From: Blastobasis lacticolella
Taxonomy: Eukaryota; Arthropoda; Insecta; Lepidoptera; Blastobasidae
NCBI GenBank assembly: GCA_905147135.1
Contig: LR990060.1
Span: forward strand, 5,844,001 to 5,908,000
Direction: 5' to 3'
Length of the DNA: 64,000 nucleotides
Below the pieces are notes generated by a model. That model was not told the DNA's origin, made no database searches, and worked only from the letters and a program-made list of their open reading frames with translations. Below, piece by piece: positions 1 to 9,639 of the stretch. The position numbers were made by a program, and so were the translations under genes. Positions within the stretch are counted from its first letter, which is position 1. The number at the start of each line of letters is the position of its first letter.

Positions 1-1380
1 AGTTTGTGGAAGATTTTTCTTGAGAAATAATTAAAAAAAGAACCGATTTCTCGTCGGTAAACTATTTCATTGAGCTACCAGAGCCGTTCTGGTCCATATT
101 GAGTTTTGTAGACTTAGCTTAAAAGCCCTCGATTCCAAGCCGCAGAATGTTCGCCTCCCGTATGTGTCAGCCTTTTCTGGCTCACATCCCTAGCTAGGTA
201 GGGTTGTAATTTCCCTGCCCATCGCTCCCAACGTATTGGGGTCGCCAATTAAGGTGCGCTCTCCATTTGAGCGTGGAATGTAGGGTGTCTGCCGTGTGAG
301 GATAGCGGGGAATATTGCCTGGGTTCGTATGAAGGTAGTGTTTCTGCTTGTTAAGTGAAACTTGTTACGGATACCGGAGTGTATTAGTAAATATGAGAGT
401 TTTAGGGTATAGTTTTGTTGATTTTTACTATAGTATCTAAGTAGGCGGCTGTCTACTACTAACGATACCACGTGTGACAGCTTTCAAACAGCTAATAAGT
501 AATACACACAGGGAACTGAGTCTGCTACTAAATCTGCTACTAAATACCAACTTTTTACCCGACTGCGACAGAAGGAGGGTTATGTTTTTCGAGCGTTTGT
601 ATGTATGTCTATTTTTTTGGCACGGCCTACCGCCCTAACGGCTCAATGGCTTTTAATATATGAGTGTTTTTAGATTCGTCTTGGATGCGGAGTGATAATA
701 AGCACATTACAATTTTTAAAATTTAAAATCGCGAGTTTTAAGTTCATCATATTGTAACTTTCTGAAATAGTTTTTCTCTGATACCAATCAATCTTATCAA
801 GGGCTATCAAGGGCAAGGGGTATCAAGGACTTCGAAATTTACATCAAACTAGAAAAGGAAGGCTTATGACAAAAAAGTCCATCCATTCCCTGAATTCCAG
901 GAGCCCTATTTTATAACCGCTCGCATCCACGCGACCGCTCACGTGCGCTACCTGTCTCTTTCACACACGTGTTAAGTTGATAGAGATAAAAAGACAGACA
1001 ATTTACCACGAGTGTGACAGAGGCTGGTAGCGCCGGTAGCGGGCTGGTAGGGCGAAAAATGGGGCCCCAGGACTTTCCAGCTCTTAGTGCGCGCATGGCC
1101 ACCCTCTGCCCTGCGGTTTGACGGGGCCGGATTAAGCGACGCCGCCGCAGCGGTCAGAGCCAAACACACCTTGACAACGTATTACCGCCGTCATTATTGC
1201 CAGTTAGGTCGTAATTCGTCGTAATTAAACATGGGACCCTGTGGGAGAACAGTCTAAGAGAAGTCGCGCCGCACAATTTAAGGCCGGTTGACACAGTTCA
1301 AGTGTAGAAGTGGTAACTAAATGAGCAACTTAATTTTAAGTAAAAATTTAAGTAAGTGCTCTTTGCTTCGTCATCAGCAT
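1..1380. other. Intergenic, no gene seen
   Basis: Mostly AT-rich sequence with only short random open frames. Positions 900-1190 are clearly more GC-rich and contain two CACGTG E-boxes (940-945 and 966-971) downstream of a TTTATAA run near 910, so a promoter or an old transposon fragment is possible. I found no coding exon attached to it. Confidence 0.4.
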
Positions 1381-1383
1381 CAG

Positions 1384-1600
1384 CGCAGTCCATAACAGTC
1401 CACTGCAGGACTCATTACCTCCCCCACGAAAGGGGAGGTTATTGCCATAATCTTCACGCTTAGCTGTAATAAATATAACAATGGAAAACGCTGCTGCCCA
1501 TTTACCAGTACCAGTTCCAGTTAGTCGCCTCGTACGACACCCAAGAGTGTAAGGGGTTGGTGCTATTCTCCTCTGCCGTACTAACTAACCACTAAAGCAC
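1384..1600 (+). repeat. Family A interspersed repeat
   Basis: Shares the block around CAGTCCACTGCAGG, the 'AAAGGGGAGGTTATTGCC' segment and the 'GTAAGGGGTTGGTGCTATTC' segment with copies at about 11.9, 19.6, 34.7 and 41.3 kb (the last inverted). It has no coding potential. It looks like a SINE-like or other non-autonomous element. Confidence 0.7.
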
Positions 1601-2056
1601 AGACCACTAAACAACTTTATCGTCTGTTTACATGTGATAAGTGGTAAGTACAGCGCTTGGCCACGCCCAGACGGGGAAGTAATCGGTGCGGGCGGCGCGG
1701 TTACTTTCCTCAAAAAGTAAACTAGATTATATTTACTAAATAACTTATCCAAACGGCAACTTACTACTTACCACTTGTATTGCTGTTTCCACGCGGAGTT
1801 TCAATTAATTTGAACTAAATTACAAATCAACTTGCACCGTGTAAACAGCCCTTTATATCCACAAAAAATATATGCTTGGAGTGTCAGGAAATTTCGGCAT
1901 AATGGAGTTTAACTTCGAGATTCAGTATTACACTCATGGAGTCATCGTCTACTATTTTGTTGCAGTTTATTGTATTATTTCGAATAGAGAAGGTACCACA
2001 GAGAAATGAAAGCGTAAAGAAATATGGCAGGAGTATAAATTAAAGGTACTAGAGTG

Positions 2057-2200
2057 AAAAAAAGATGTAGGTAAAGTGACGAATGTAGAGAAAAGAATGC
2101 TTAGCTGGTTTGGGCATGTAGAGAGGATGAATAAAAGGGGATAAACGAAAAATATATAATAAGTATGACAGGTGAGAATGGAATGGTCAGAAGCAGAATA
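2057..2200 (+). mobile_element. LINE reverse-transcriptase tail fragment
   Basis: The plus strand reads VEKRMLSWFGHVERMNKRG before decaying. This matches the familiar 'RWFGHVERM' stretch near the C-terminus of insect non-LTR retrotransposon ORF2 proteins. It is a short, broken fossil. Confidence 0.6.
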
Positions 2201-2354
2201 CCTAGTACGACAGTAGACTTACATAATACGATCAAAACAATGATATTTTATAGAAAAATCAGATCAAGAGTACCCTGAACCGACGTTCATGTATGAAAAC
2301 GTTCATTAATGAATTTTTTTTATCATCTCGTTGAGAAACGAGCAAATAGCTTAC

Positions 2355-2593
2355 CAGTAGCCGTATTCACAATGGCTCGGAAATCGGATTCGGATACGGA
2401 ATCGACAAAGGACCCCGCAAAAGTTCTTAAGAAAATGTGGTTTCAGTTAATTTTGATGAAATTTTCATATGTTATAGAGAGTAGAGTTCCCGTGGAATCT
2501 ATCGGGATTCTGAATAACAGTTTTCGAATCGATCGACACGGATTCGCCGCTCACAAATTTTTTCGTTTCGAATCATTGTGAATACGGTTACTG
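2355..2593. mobile_element. MITE, TIR starting CAGTAGCCGTATTCACAATG
   Basis: The left end CAGTAGCCGTATTCACAATG is matched in inverted orientation by the right end (CATTGTGAATACGGTTACTG). The element is about 239 bp and has no transposase. A second copy, in reverse orientation and split by another insertion, lies at 31729-32538 and confirms the internal sequence. Confidence 0.75.
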
Positions 2594-2599
2594 ATCGTA

Positions 2600-2830
2600 A
2601 GCGGTAACTGTCACCCGTAACATCTACAATTCGTTGCAGGCAATAAAAATGCAGAACTGCAGGTACGTCGTCACTGTGAGGACTAAAAAGAAATGCCTCA
2701 TGCCGGAAATTGCGCTGGCTACCTTAACCTTCAAACCGGAACACAACAATTCAAGCATTGTTGCTTGGCGGCAGAAATAGATATGGTGGTGGTCTCACCC
2801 AGGCGGACTCCTCAGGCTTGATAGAAGTAT
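2600..2830 (+). repeat. Family B interspersed repeat
   Basis: Contains GCGGTAACTGTCACCCGTAA followed by the TGTGAGGACTAA block and the 'TTCAAACCGGAACACAACAA' block. The same order of blocks is seen at 5870-6100, so this is a dispersed element and not a gene. Shorter or inverted copies lie at about 12.6, 22.75 and 24.17 kb. Confidence 0.65.
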
Positions 2831-3005
2831 GAATTAAGAATAGAGAAATCTCTATCAGGACCGTATCAAGTGAAACGATGTGCCTTCCGCTACGGGAAAA
2901 GGATTTATTTAACCATTTATTGTACACAAGATTGTTACAATAGTATATGACATAATATATCAGACACAACAAGCCAACTTATTTCTATAAAGGAATTTCT
3001 TCCAG

Positions 3006-3172
3006 CAGGCCTACAGCGAGAGAAGGATGTGACATGTTTGTATTTATGCAGCAAGTACCGCGATTGGAACGCCAACTTAAAAGCACTTAAGCTTGGCAAT
3101 CCTTCAGACATGGGACATGTCGATGACCTTAATTCGCTTGCGGATTTACTCATTTCTGATTCTGACTATAAG
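3006..3172 (+). CDS. Orphan exon-like segment, function unknown
   Basis: An open stretch of 55 codons on the plus strand is bounded by a good acceptor (ATTTCTTCCAG) and a good donor (AAG|GTAAAG). It would enter in phase 2 and leave in phase 0. The product is acidic near its end (DMGHVDDLNSLADLLISDSD) and I recognise no domain. No partner exon was found. It could be an exon of an unseen plus-strand gene, a decayed transposon ORF, or chance. Confidence 0.25.
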
Positions 3173-3325
3173 GTAAAGCTGTATGATCTCGAATTCGGAT
3201 ATCATTATGTGGAAAGTTTAGGGGTACAGTTTCTTAAGGTTAGGTACCCGTGCGAAGCCGGGTATAAAATACATACATGACCTCCAAAAAGGGCAGGTCA
3301 GAAACCTCAGGAGTACCTTACCGGC

Positions 3326-3439
3326 GTAAGGCGCTGTCCTTACGCCGGTACGGACGGTATTGAGGTCTCCCATTGGTCGGGCGATGTTCGTCCTACGATA
3401 ATGGTCGCACGACCATTGCCAATTAGGAGAGTGCTTAAG
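3326..3439. mobile_element. Small MITE, TIR TAAGGCGCTGTCC
   Basis: An element of about 114 bp whose ends are related inverted repeats (TAAGGCGCTGTCC against GGAGAGTGCTTAAG read in reverse). Its reverse complement aligns with the element at 33804-33926, including the shared core GGTCGTGCGACCAT. No coding capacity. Confidence 0.65.
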
Positions 3440-4320
3440 CTAAGTATTTTATTTGCTATTTTATCGAATTTCTATTGAAACAACTCCGTAGGAAACAGTT
3501 TTATACAGCTCCGTTTAAAGTTTTAAACGAATATGAAAGAGTCTCGACTATACACCTACATTGGAGTCAATACCTACCTACGTTTACGTTCCAGACACTA
3601 TTGATTGCCAGCTTCTCTTCTACTAACTTAATAATCTCAGTATCGAAAGCCGCACTGAAGTTAGAAATTAAATAAGATAGCAGCTTCGGCAGCGGCAAAT
3701 TGGAACGATAAGTGAATTCCTCGTGACGTAAGATCTTAATTTCTAGGCATCGCCAATTACAGCTCCGTCTGCTCACACTGCCAATCTAAAACCAACTCTA
3801 TCTTTACGTATTAAACTCTATTTACCAGTGAATTGCTAACATTTTGCTAGACCACCGTTTTGGGAAAGTCTGCGTAAACTAAAATCGCCTTTAAAGTAAA
3901 ACGTGCACGATTGGTTTTTAAGTGTCGATTTAAGGCAATATTGTAACGTTTGGAGAACGTACGATGGCTTCCTGCATACGTTGGAGCTTAATAAGTATGT
4001 TATCTCCGCAAATTGAGTAGGTACCTAGGTAGTAAAATGTTGTAGGGTAGTAATTTAAAACTAGCCGTTCTCAGTGGCTTTCACCCGCCCGCAGTTTGGA
4101 TATCTGTAAACGATCGAATTTCCCGCGAGAACATGTTCTTTTATCCTCTTCTTCTTTCATTGTAAATAGTAAATTTCCCTTTCTTCTTGTTTGTTTTATG
4201 AATAAGTAAATGTATTATTTTTCCGGGCTAACAAGTAGAATATACTTTGTACTATATATAGGTACTCAGTGATAATGTAGCATTCTATAGGTGAAATAAT
4301 CGTTTAAAATCGGTCCAGTA
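3440..4320. other. Intergenic, nothing identified
   Basis: AT-rich sequence with only short, uninformative open frames. I see no splice-bounded exon, RNA gene or clear element. Confidence 0.4.
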
Positions 4321-4485
4321 GTTTTTGAGTTTTTCATTACAAACGCCCCAGCTAGACACGGGAACCGAGGGAAGTGGACCAATATGGATAGGATGGCGGA
4401 CCCCGGGCCCTCGCTCGCCGCACGAGAGTGCATCCGGAAGGATGATATTGCCAGCGGCAGGATGATGATGATGATGATGACCTAT
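4321..4485 (+). repeat. S1 SINE tail remnant and GAT microsatellite
   Basis: The stretch with GGCGGACCCCGGGCCCTCGC is the 3' tail of the S1 SINE family. It is followed by a short GAT/ATG trinucleotide run near 4464-4482. Confidence 0.5.
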
Positions 4486-4855
4486 TTGTATTTATCTATA
4501 TACCAACACCCTATTTACTAACTACATACCTACTTATACAAAGGATAGCATTTTGAGCTACTTCCTTTACCTATCTATTGAAGTAGGTACGACAGAAATA
4601 TAAATAAATATAAAACAACTGAAACGGTAAAGTAGGTACGTTTCAGTAGGTAGATACCTACTTAAGGAGGTTTATAAAAAAAGGTAAGTAAACAAGTATG
4701 TACTCAGTAAGTAAATAAATATAATTGTTATTTCAAACAGGACTAGAATAACTATGGCAAGTTACGGCAAATTTACTAACTTACAAAATAAACACCACGA
4801 TATGAAGCTTCGAAAATCGTTAAGCTTAATACTGAATGCCTCCACAGAAGTTAAT

Positions 4856-4987
4856 TTAGAACCGGTAGTTCAAGTCGACACGACCGCCGTAGTCGCGACC
4901 ACGGCCTTGGGTCTGGGAGTAGAAGCCGTTGGCAGTGACGTCACCAGTCTTGCCAAGAGGCCACCTGCCTCCAGCTGATAGGTCCAC
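4856..4987 (-). CDS. Gloverin exon 4 (divergent C-terminus)
   Basis: The acceptor is TTATTTTCAG. The exon codes 43 residues and a TAA stop at 4856-4858. It contains VDLSAGGRWPLGKTGDVTAN and ends GGRVDLNYRF. The pattern of Gly, aromatic and basic residues fits the family, but the sequence is the least typical part of the protein. Confidence 0.85.
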   Translation of the reverse strand: MDLSAGGRWPLGKTGDVTANGFYSQTQGRGRDYGGRVDLNYRF

Positions 4988-6878
4988 CTGAAAATAATAT
5001 GGGTATGAGCAGGTATTTTTTACCCCAAGCAAAAATGCGGGCTGTTCGATTGACGTGTGTATGTGTGTCTATCTGTGGAATTGTTGCTCCCGAACGGATG
5101 GACCCATTTCGATGCGGATTTCTTGATATGATCCAATGATCCACCATGATCCAATCTGGTCAGGCTCCCCTGGTAGCAGGGTCACGGAATCTGCCAAATC
5201 CTGGATCATGGTCAAGGCGGACCGGGGTCCCTCGTGCGCGACGCCAGACGATGATTTTTTTTTCTCGATTTAAAAGCCGGTTTCAACGGGATGGTTCTTA
5301 ACATTGTTTCATCAAAATCGGTTCAGTACTTTGGGACATATTTGAGTAGGTACTTGTTTATATAAGCTTATGTTAATTTTGTCGGAAGCTTTCCGCCAAC
5401 TGTCGGTTAGGTTATTTATGCAGGCGTTTGGCCGCAACGTCCTATTTTCAACCATCACCATCATTATTTCACTCACCGAGGCAGGCCCATGGATCTGCTT
5501 GCTAAGGTCCAGAGAAGCCGCTGCATTGGGGTTCTTCCAGTTCAAAGAGCCGCCGAGGTGGCTGGAGTCTCCGTACGGGCTCAGGACCCTGGTGCCATGG
5601 GCAGACGCGTCAAGCTTGCCTCTGCCGTCGTTGAAGACGTTGTGCTGGTAGCCACCTTTGCCCTGGAATAGAGAGTTGAAATAGCAATGAGTGGTGTAGC
5701 AAGGAATCGCTGGGGAGTTCTTGAGTGGATGCTTCGACTCGGCAGATCCAAACAGTGAGTTTGAAGACTCTTCGATAACGTTCTAAATTCATTTTAATTT
5801 TTATAATATTGAATGAGATTTTTATTTTAGACAGGGCCGACAGTGCTAAACAAGCAGACAACCTACCGGTAAGCGGTAACTGTCGCTCATTGGTTACATC
5901 TACGATTCAGGCATTTCTAAGAACCGCAGGTGCGTTGACTCTGTGAGGACTAAGATGAAATACCTCATGCCTATAATTGCGCTGGTTACCTTATCCTTCA
6001 AACCGGAACACAATATTGCAAACTGTTGCTTGGTGGCGGAAATAGATAAGACTGTGGTACTCACTCTGGCGGACTCCCCAGGTTTAATAAAATGTCCTGA
6101 TAGAATCTTTCAGAATCAGAATTTGGCGTCCTTTTTACGCCGAATGTATTCGTAGCAGAAAACGTCAAAAATAACTACATCAATATTCCAATATTTAACA
6201 AACGTTAGTCGGTAAAATACTGAGCCCTCATTCATTTATTCACGTAGGTATTATAAATAAGTATTCATTTTACTTACGAAAAGGCCAGCATCGTTAGAGC
6301 CAAGTGTGCCAAACACTTTCCCATTCTGACCGACGCGACGGTCGTAGCTGACGTCTCTGCGGTGCCGGGGTTGGTAGTCCACGTAGAAGGCTGGGTAGCT
6401 GAAGAAACGGTGATAGAAATAAACTTATTTAACTCACAATTTGAGTGTTTTATTTTTTTATGCTAGAACTAGTCAGACATTTGACCGCCATCCAATGACG
6501 ATGCGTCCAAAGATGGAGCCTGGATGCATGTCTAGGAACAGCCTATTTACTCTATTACAATATTCAGGGTATTCTTACCACCAGGTGAGATGGCGGTCAA
6601 ATGCCTGGATAGTATATAATTAAAAAAAAAAAGATGAGCAAACTTGCAGGCATCGAGCTTCGTTACTTAGCCGTTATCTACGCATTAGTAAGATTGAACC
6701 ACAGAGTTTTGTGCGGGTAGCTGGAAGATTCACGACATAAGGATGAAACATAAGCGGATGACACGGAATTTGAATATTTTTTAACTTTTAATACTTACTT
6801 AATAAAATCTTCGTCAACCTCGTACTGCTGGGCGACAACTGCTGCCAAAACGGCGATGAAAACGCAAAGGACCTTCAT
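4856..6878 (-). CDS. Gloverin (lepidopteran antimicrobial protein), whole gene
   Basis: A complete four-exon gene of 172 codons plus stop: exons 6799-6878, 6278-6398, 5477-5662 and 4856-4987. All introns are GT/AG and phases join exactly. Residues 1-17 form a signal peptide (MKVLCVFIAVLAAVVAQ). Residues about 18-41 are a short acidic propeptide ending in the furin-type site RHRR. The mature peptide starts at Asp42 and is 131 residues, the usual size for this family. GKVFGTLGSNDAGLFGKGGY, 'VFNDGRGKL', 'HGTRVLSPYGDSSHLGGSL' and 'NPNAAASLDLSKQI' are gloverin hallmarks: glycine-rich, Cys-free and basic. Gloverins are secreted from fat body and haemocytes after Toll/IMD signalling and act on bacterial outer membranes. 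The C-terminal exon ends in NYRF and looks divergent from classical gloverins. Only one copy is in the window. Confidence 0.93.
5136..5250 (+). repeat. S1 SINE tail fragment in gloverin intron 3
   Basis: Contains ATGATCCAATCTGGTCAGG, CCTGGTAGCAGGGTCACGG and CAAATCCTGGATCATGGTCA, all shared with S1 copies elsewhere in the window. Truncated at the tRNA-like end. Confidence 0.65.
5477..5662 (-). CDS. Gloverin exon 3 (glycine-rich core)
   Basis: The acceptor is CTCTATTCCAG and the donor TCG|GTGAGT. The exon is 62 codons, phase 0 at both ends (residues 68-129). It carries the GKGGYQHNVFNDGRGKL and GGSLNWKNPNAAASLDLSKQ stretches. Confidence 0.93.
5870..6100 (+). repeat. Family B repeat in gloverin intron 2
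   Basis: Has the same block order as the copy at 2600-2830 (GGTAAGCGGTAACTGTCGC, then TGTGAGGACTAAGATG, then 'AAACCGGAACACAATATTGC'). It accounts for a spurious plus-strand open frame at 5943-6155. Confidence 0.65.
6278..6398 (-). CDS. Gloverin exon 2 (propeptide, start of mature peptide)
   Basis: The acceptor is TTTCTTCAG and the donor TTC|GTAAGT. It codes the propeptide, the RHRR cleavage site (residues 38-41) and DVSYDRRVGQNGKVFGTLGS with the following residues up to Phe67. Confidence 0.93.
6799..6878 (-). CDS. Gloverin exon 1 (signal peptide)
   Basis: Starts at the ATG at 6878 and codes MKVLCVFIAVLAAVVAQQYE. It ends TTAA|GTAAGT, leaving a split Asn codon. This ATG is the first after the TATA box and leads directly into the hydrophobic signal sequence. 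The 5' leader would be only about 50 nt. Confidence 0.93.
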
Positions 6879-6953
6879 TTTAATGAATTTAGTGCACTTC
6901 AAGTCACTTAAACGTCTAGAAGACAACTGTTGTAGTTGCAAGAGCTGGCGAAG

Positions 6954-6961
6954 TATTTATA
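6954..6961 (-). promoter_or_regulatory. TATA box of gloverin
   Basis: TATAAATA on the minus strand, about 76 nt upstream of the start codon, with an ACAGTTG initiator-like site about 25-30 nt downstream (6924-6930). A consensus AP-1 site (TGACTCA, 7044-7050) lies further upstream. I found only a weak kappaB-like match (GGGGAATAAC near 7030), so immune control is inferred from the family and not shown. Confidence 0.6.
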
Positions 6962-7440
6962 TCTAGCGATAGTATGAGGGGGTATACATGATATTTCCTC
7001 CTAACTCTGGAATTGCTTTGTAACTAGTTATTCCCCTAACAGATGACTCATGTTTCGTCTGAATAATTGTAATAATAGCATTTTGATAAGGCAGGTTTAT
7101 GTTTAATACCGAAATAAACCGTTATCAAATTTGCTCTGCGAATGTTTACAATTATCTGTTTGGAGTGAGATTTTGTTAAACTCATAATAGTGCATGCATA
7201 GTAGTCGTCTACAGATATTCGCAAAGTACCTAGCATTCAAGGAAAGGACAGATATCTATCGGTAGTGTCACGCGGCACACGGTTGTGACAGGGGTAAGAA
7301 AATATTTGAAATTAATTAATCATTTAATTGGTGGTGGCGGTGGTGGTGTGTAACACACAGTTTTACTGTGTGGTTATTTTTAATTACGTAACGCCAACGA
7401 TAATATCAATTATAGACATTGTTATTTTTGCAATTACGTT

Positions 7441-7715
7441 GTCGTCATCTTCACACCTTGGAGCCAAATTGGTCGCGAACTGTGCGGTTCCAAAGGAACT
7501 TTCTCCCACGCACACTAAGGTTGTGGAATGAAGTACCTGGACAGGTTTTACTTGGAGAGTACAACATGGAGTTCTTCAAGAAAGGGGTTAAAAGGTTTTT
7601 ACGGGGTCGACAACGCGTGGGTGACGCCCCTGGTATTGCAAACGTCCATAGGATGCGGTGACTGCTTACCATCAGGCAGGCCGCTAGCTTATTTGCCACC
7701 TAAGCGGTATAAAAA
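7441..7715 (+). mobile_element. Non-LTR retrotransposon 3' end
   Basis: Reads LWNEVPGQVLLGEYNMEFFK and then KRFLRGRQRVGDAPGIANVH in a second frame. This is the recognisable C-terminal tail of lepidopteran LINE ORF2. It is followed by the TACCATCAGGCAGGCCG and TTGCCACCTAAGCGGTAT 3' UTR blocks and an A-run. The same 3' end recurs at 36530-36690, 43290-43400 and 43680-43780. Confidence 0.75.
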
Positions 7716-7984
7716 AAAATTACGTATGATTGTTTTAATATTTTCAGTGACTGATACCGCAAAAGTACAAACGCAAACAGTGAAATCAGATAATTGTTAG
7801 TAACAGAGTTACGTAATAAGTCTACAGGTCACAAGAGAAGACTGTATTGCCCAGTAGAGAAGAGCTCAGCCCCCTTCGAGTTACGAGTGTCGTCCAGCCT
7901 TGGCTTGTGTCAGCAGGCATATTGGTGGTGTCTAGTGTCAAGGTGACTAATGCGGTTATTACACATTCCTCAATTCAGTAACTG

Positions 7985-8175
7985 AATTCAGAAAGAAAAA
8001 GCGTGAGAGCAAATCAAAGTGGAATGTATTGCTCATAGAATAAGGTCCATTTTTGTACCACTTATATTAAGTCACGCGTCACTCCGCTTTTCAAAAATCC
8101 GATACAAAAATGGACCTTATTCTATGAGCAATACATTTCACTTTGATTTGCTCTCACGTTTTTTGTTTCTGAATT
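7985..8175. mobile_element. MITE with 73-nt terminal inverted repeats
   Basis: Arms 7985-8057 and 8103-8175 are near-perfect inverted repeats that begin AATTCAGAAA and end CCATTTTTGTA, separated by a 45-nt loop. The element is 191 bp with no coding region. A target-site duplication is not obvious. The RNA would fold into a long hairpin. Confidence 0.85.
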
Positions 8176-8584
8176 TAAGATTGTGTATTAAGCGCATCAT
8201 GTCCGAAGGCTAACCAACTAGACCAGAAAATGGGCAGCAGAGTTTTCTATTGACTGTTTTCAACACTTTAATCACCAACCGGCCTGACAAGAGTGGATAC
8301 TATATATTTACTAGCTTTAGCACGCGACTTCGTCCACGTAAAATTTGGTTATCATGTTCCAGGCGCCGGAAACGACATGGAATTTCTTGATAAATTATAG
8401 CCAATGCATTGAACTATAAGCTACATTACTGATAAATCTCATCAACATTTGTTCAGTACATTTTGCGTGAAAGAGTATCGAGCATCCATCCTTACAAACT
8501 TTCGCATTTATAATATTATAAGGATTACATAGTAGAATTTGCTGCAGTTTTAACAGCATTTAAATTAAGTTTCCGTTAATCAAC

Positions 8585-8830
8585 GACCTGAGTGGTTCAG
8601 TGGTCAACATGCCACGCAAGAGGTCCTGGGTTCAATTCCTGGCCGGGCAGAAATTGAAATGATGAATTTTAATTTCTGTTACGGGGCTGGGTGTTCTATG
8701 TATAATAAGTATGTATTTAAAAGTATATAAGTAGTTTATCAGTTATCTAGCACCCATAACACAAGCTTTGCTTACTTTGGGGCTAGATGGCGCTGTGTGA
8801 ATTTGTCCACGATTATTATTATATGTTTTA
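8585..8830 (+). mobile_element. S2 SINE (tRNA-headed)
   Basis: The head GACCTGAGTGGTTCAGTGG, followed by GGGTTCAATTCCTGGCCGGG, resembles tRNA A and B boxes. The body ends in the GCTAGATGGCGCTGTGTGAA block and an ATT-rich tail. Copies occur at 14845-15000, 30780-30970 (minus), 35545-35640 and 36215-36262. Confidence 0.75.
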
Positions 8831-8997
8831 AAAGAGATTATGCTAAAACCCTCTGCTACAGTAGAGAAGGTTCAAGGACAGCAGTGGAGTGTTTTGCTCT
8901 GTTGATGGCGTTGTTTTACTTTAAAGAATCGTCATTATTTCTGTGATGTGTAGTGATATTCCTTCGGCTAAAAATAAAGCCTAGTTAGGTTCATATG

Positions 8998-9196
8998 GTC
9001 CAGTATATCAAAGTGTCCACTCAATCAGAATGTCTATCTAGTATGTATCAGAACGTCCACTCCATCAGAATGTCAACTGTATCAAGACGTTCACTAAATT
9101 AGAATGTCCACTCCATCAGAATATCCACTGTATCAAAACATCTACTCCATCAGAATGTCCACTGTATCAGATTTACCACTGTTTCAGAATATCCAG
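8998..9196. repeat. Minisatellite, about 17-bp unit
   Basis: About eleven imperfect copies of a unit resembling ATCAGAATGTCCACTCC / ATCAAAACGTCCACTGT, partly alternating as a higher-order dimer. No longer open frame spans it. Confidence 0.8.
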
Positions 9197-9327
9197 CAGG
9201 TACCTACTTACCTACAGCTTGCATTTTACCAGAGGTTATATCCTGATAAACATGGTAAGTTACCGTGCTCTATATTTTAAAAAACGCTATGTGCGATGTA
9301 AAGTACGGTTCAATGAAAAAAGTCAAA

Positions 9328-9432
9328 AGTCCCGGCTTCTGCTGGGGTCCACCTTCCTACTCATTCTTCTCCATTTTGCCCGGTCTTAGGCATCCTCGCG
9401 TCGTAAGCCATTGGTCTCGCATTCGACTCGCA
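9328..9432 (-). mobile_element. LINE ORF2 C-terminal fragment
   Basis: The minus strand reads NGLRREDA then DRAKWRRMSRKVDPSRSRD. This matches the more intact plus-strand copy at 52480-52610, which ends KADPGRRRDKR and a stop. It is a fossil 3' end of the same LINE family. Confidence 0.65.
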
Positions 9433-9439
9433 GGTTTGA

Positions 9440-9600
9440 TCACGATGTTTCCCCTCATCGTAAGAGCATCGGCTAGCATTCAACTAATGTACATAACTCA
9501 GAAAAGAATTATTGGTACATGGCCGCAGCGGGATTCGAACCCGGTACCTCTCGCTTACGAGTCGGATTTCTTAACCACTCGGTCACAAACGCCCCAATAA
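9440..9600 (-). mobile_element. S1 SINE head (tRNA-derived)
   Basis: On the minus strand it has a tRNA-like start followed by GGTACCGGGTTCGAATCCCG (B-box-like) and the 'ATGTACATTAGTTGAATGCT' block. The family repeats many times in the window, so this is a SINE head and not a tRNA gene. Confidence 0.7.
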
Positions 9601-9639
9601 CATTACTTTCAAATGTCTGTATAAAAAAAGCTAGTCAAT

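Noticed and set aside
1068..1077. AGGACTTTCC kappaB-like site
   Set aside because: It lies nearly 4 kb beyond the 3' end of gloverin with no nearby gene start, so a role in immune control is not supported.
4754..4978. A 74-codon plus-strand open frame
   Set aside because: It is antisense to gloverin exon 4, whose splice sites, phase and family match are clear.
8998..9196. CRISPR-like alternation of repeats and spacers
   Set aside because: Units are contiguous and imperfect without unique spacers, and the genome is animal; it is a minisatellite.
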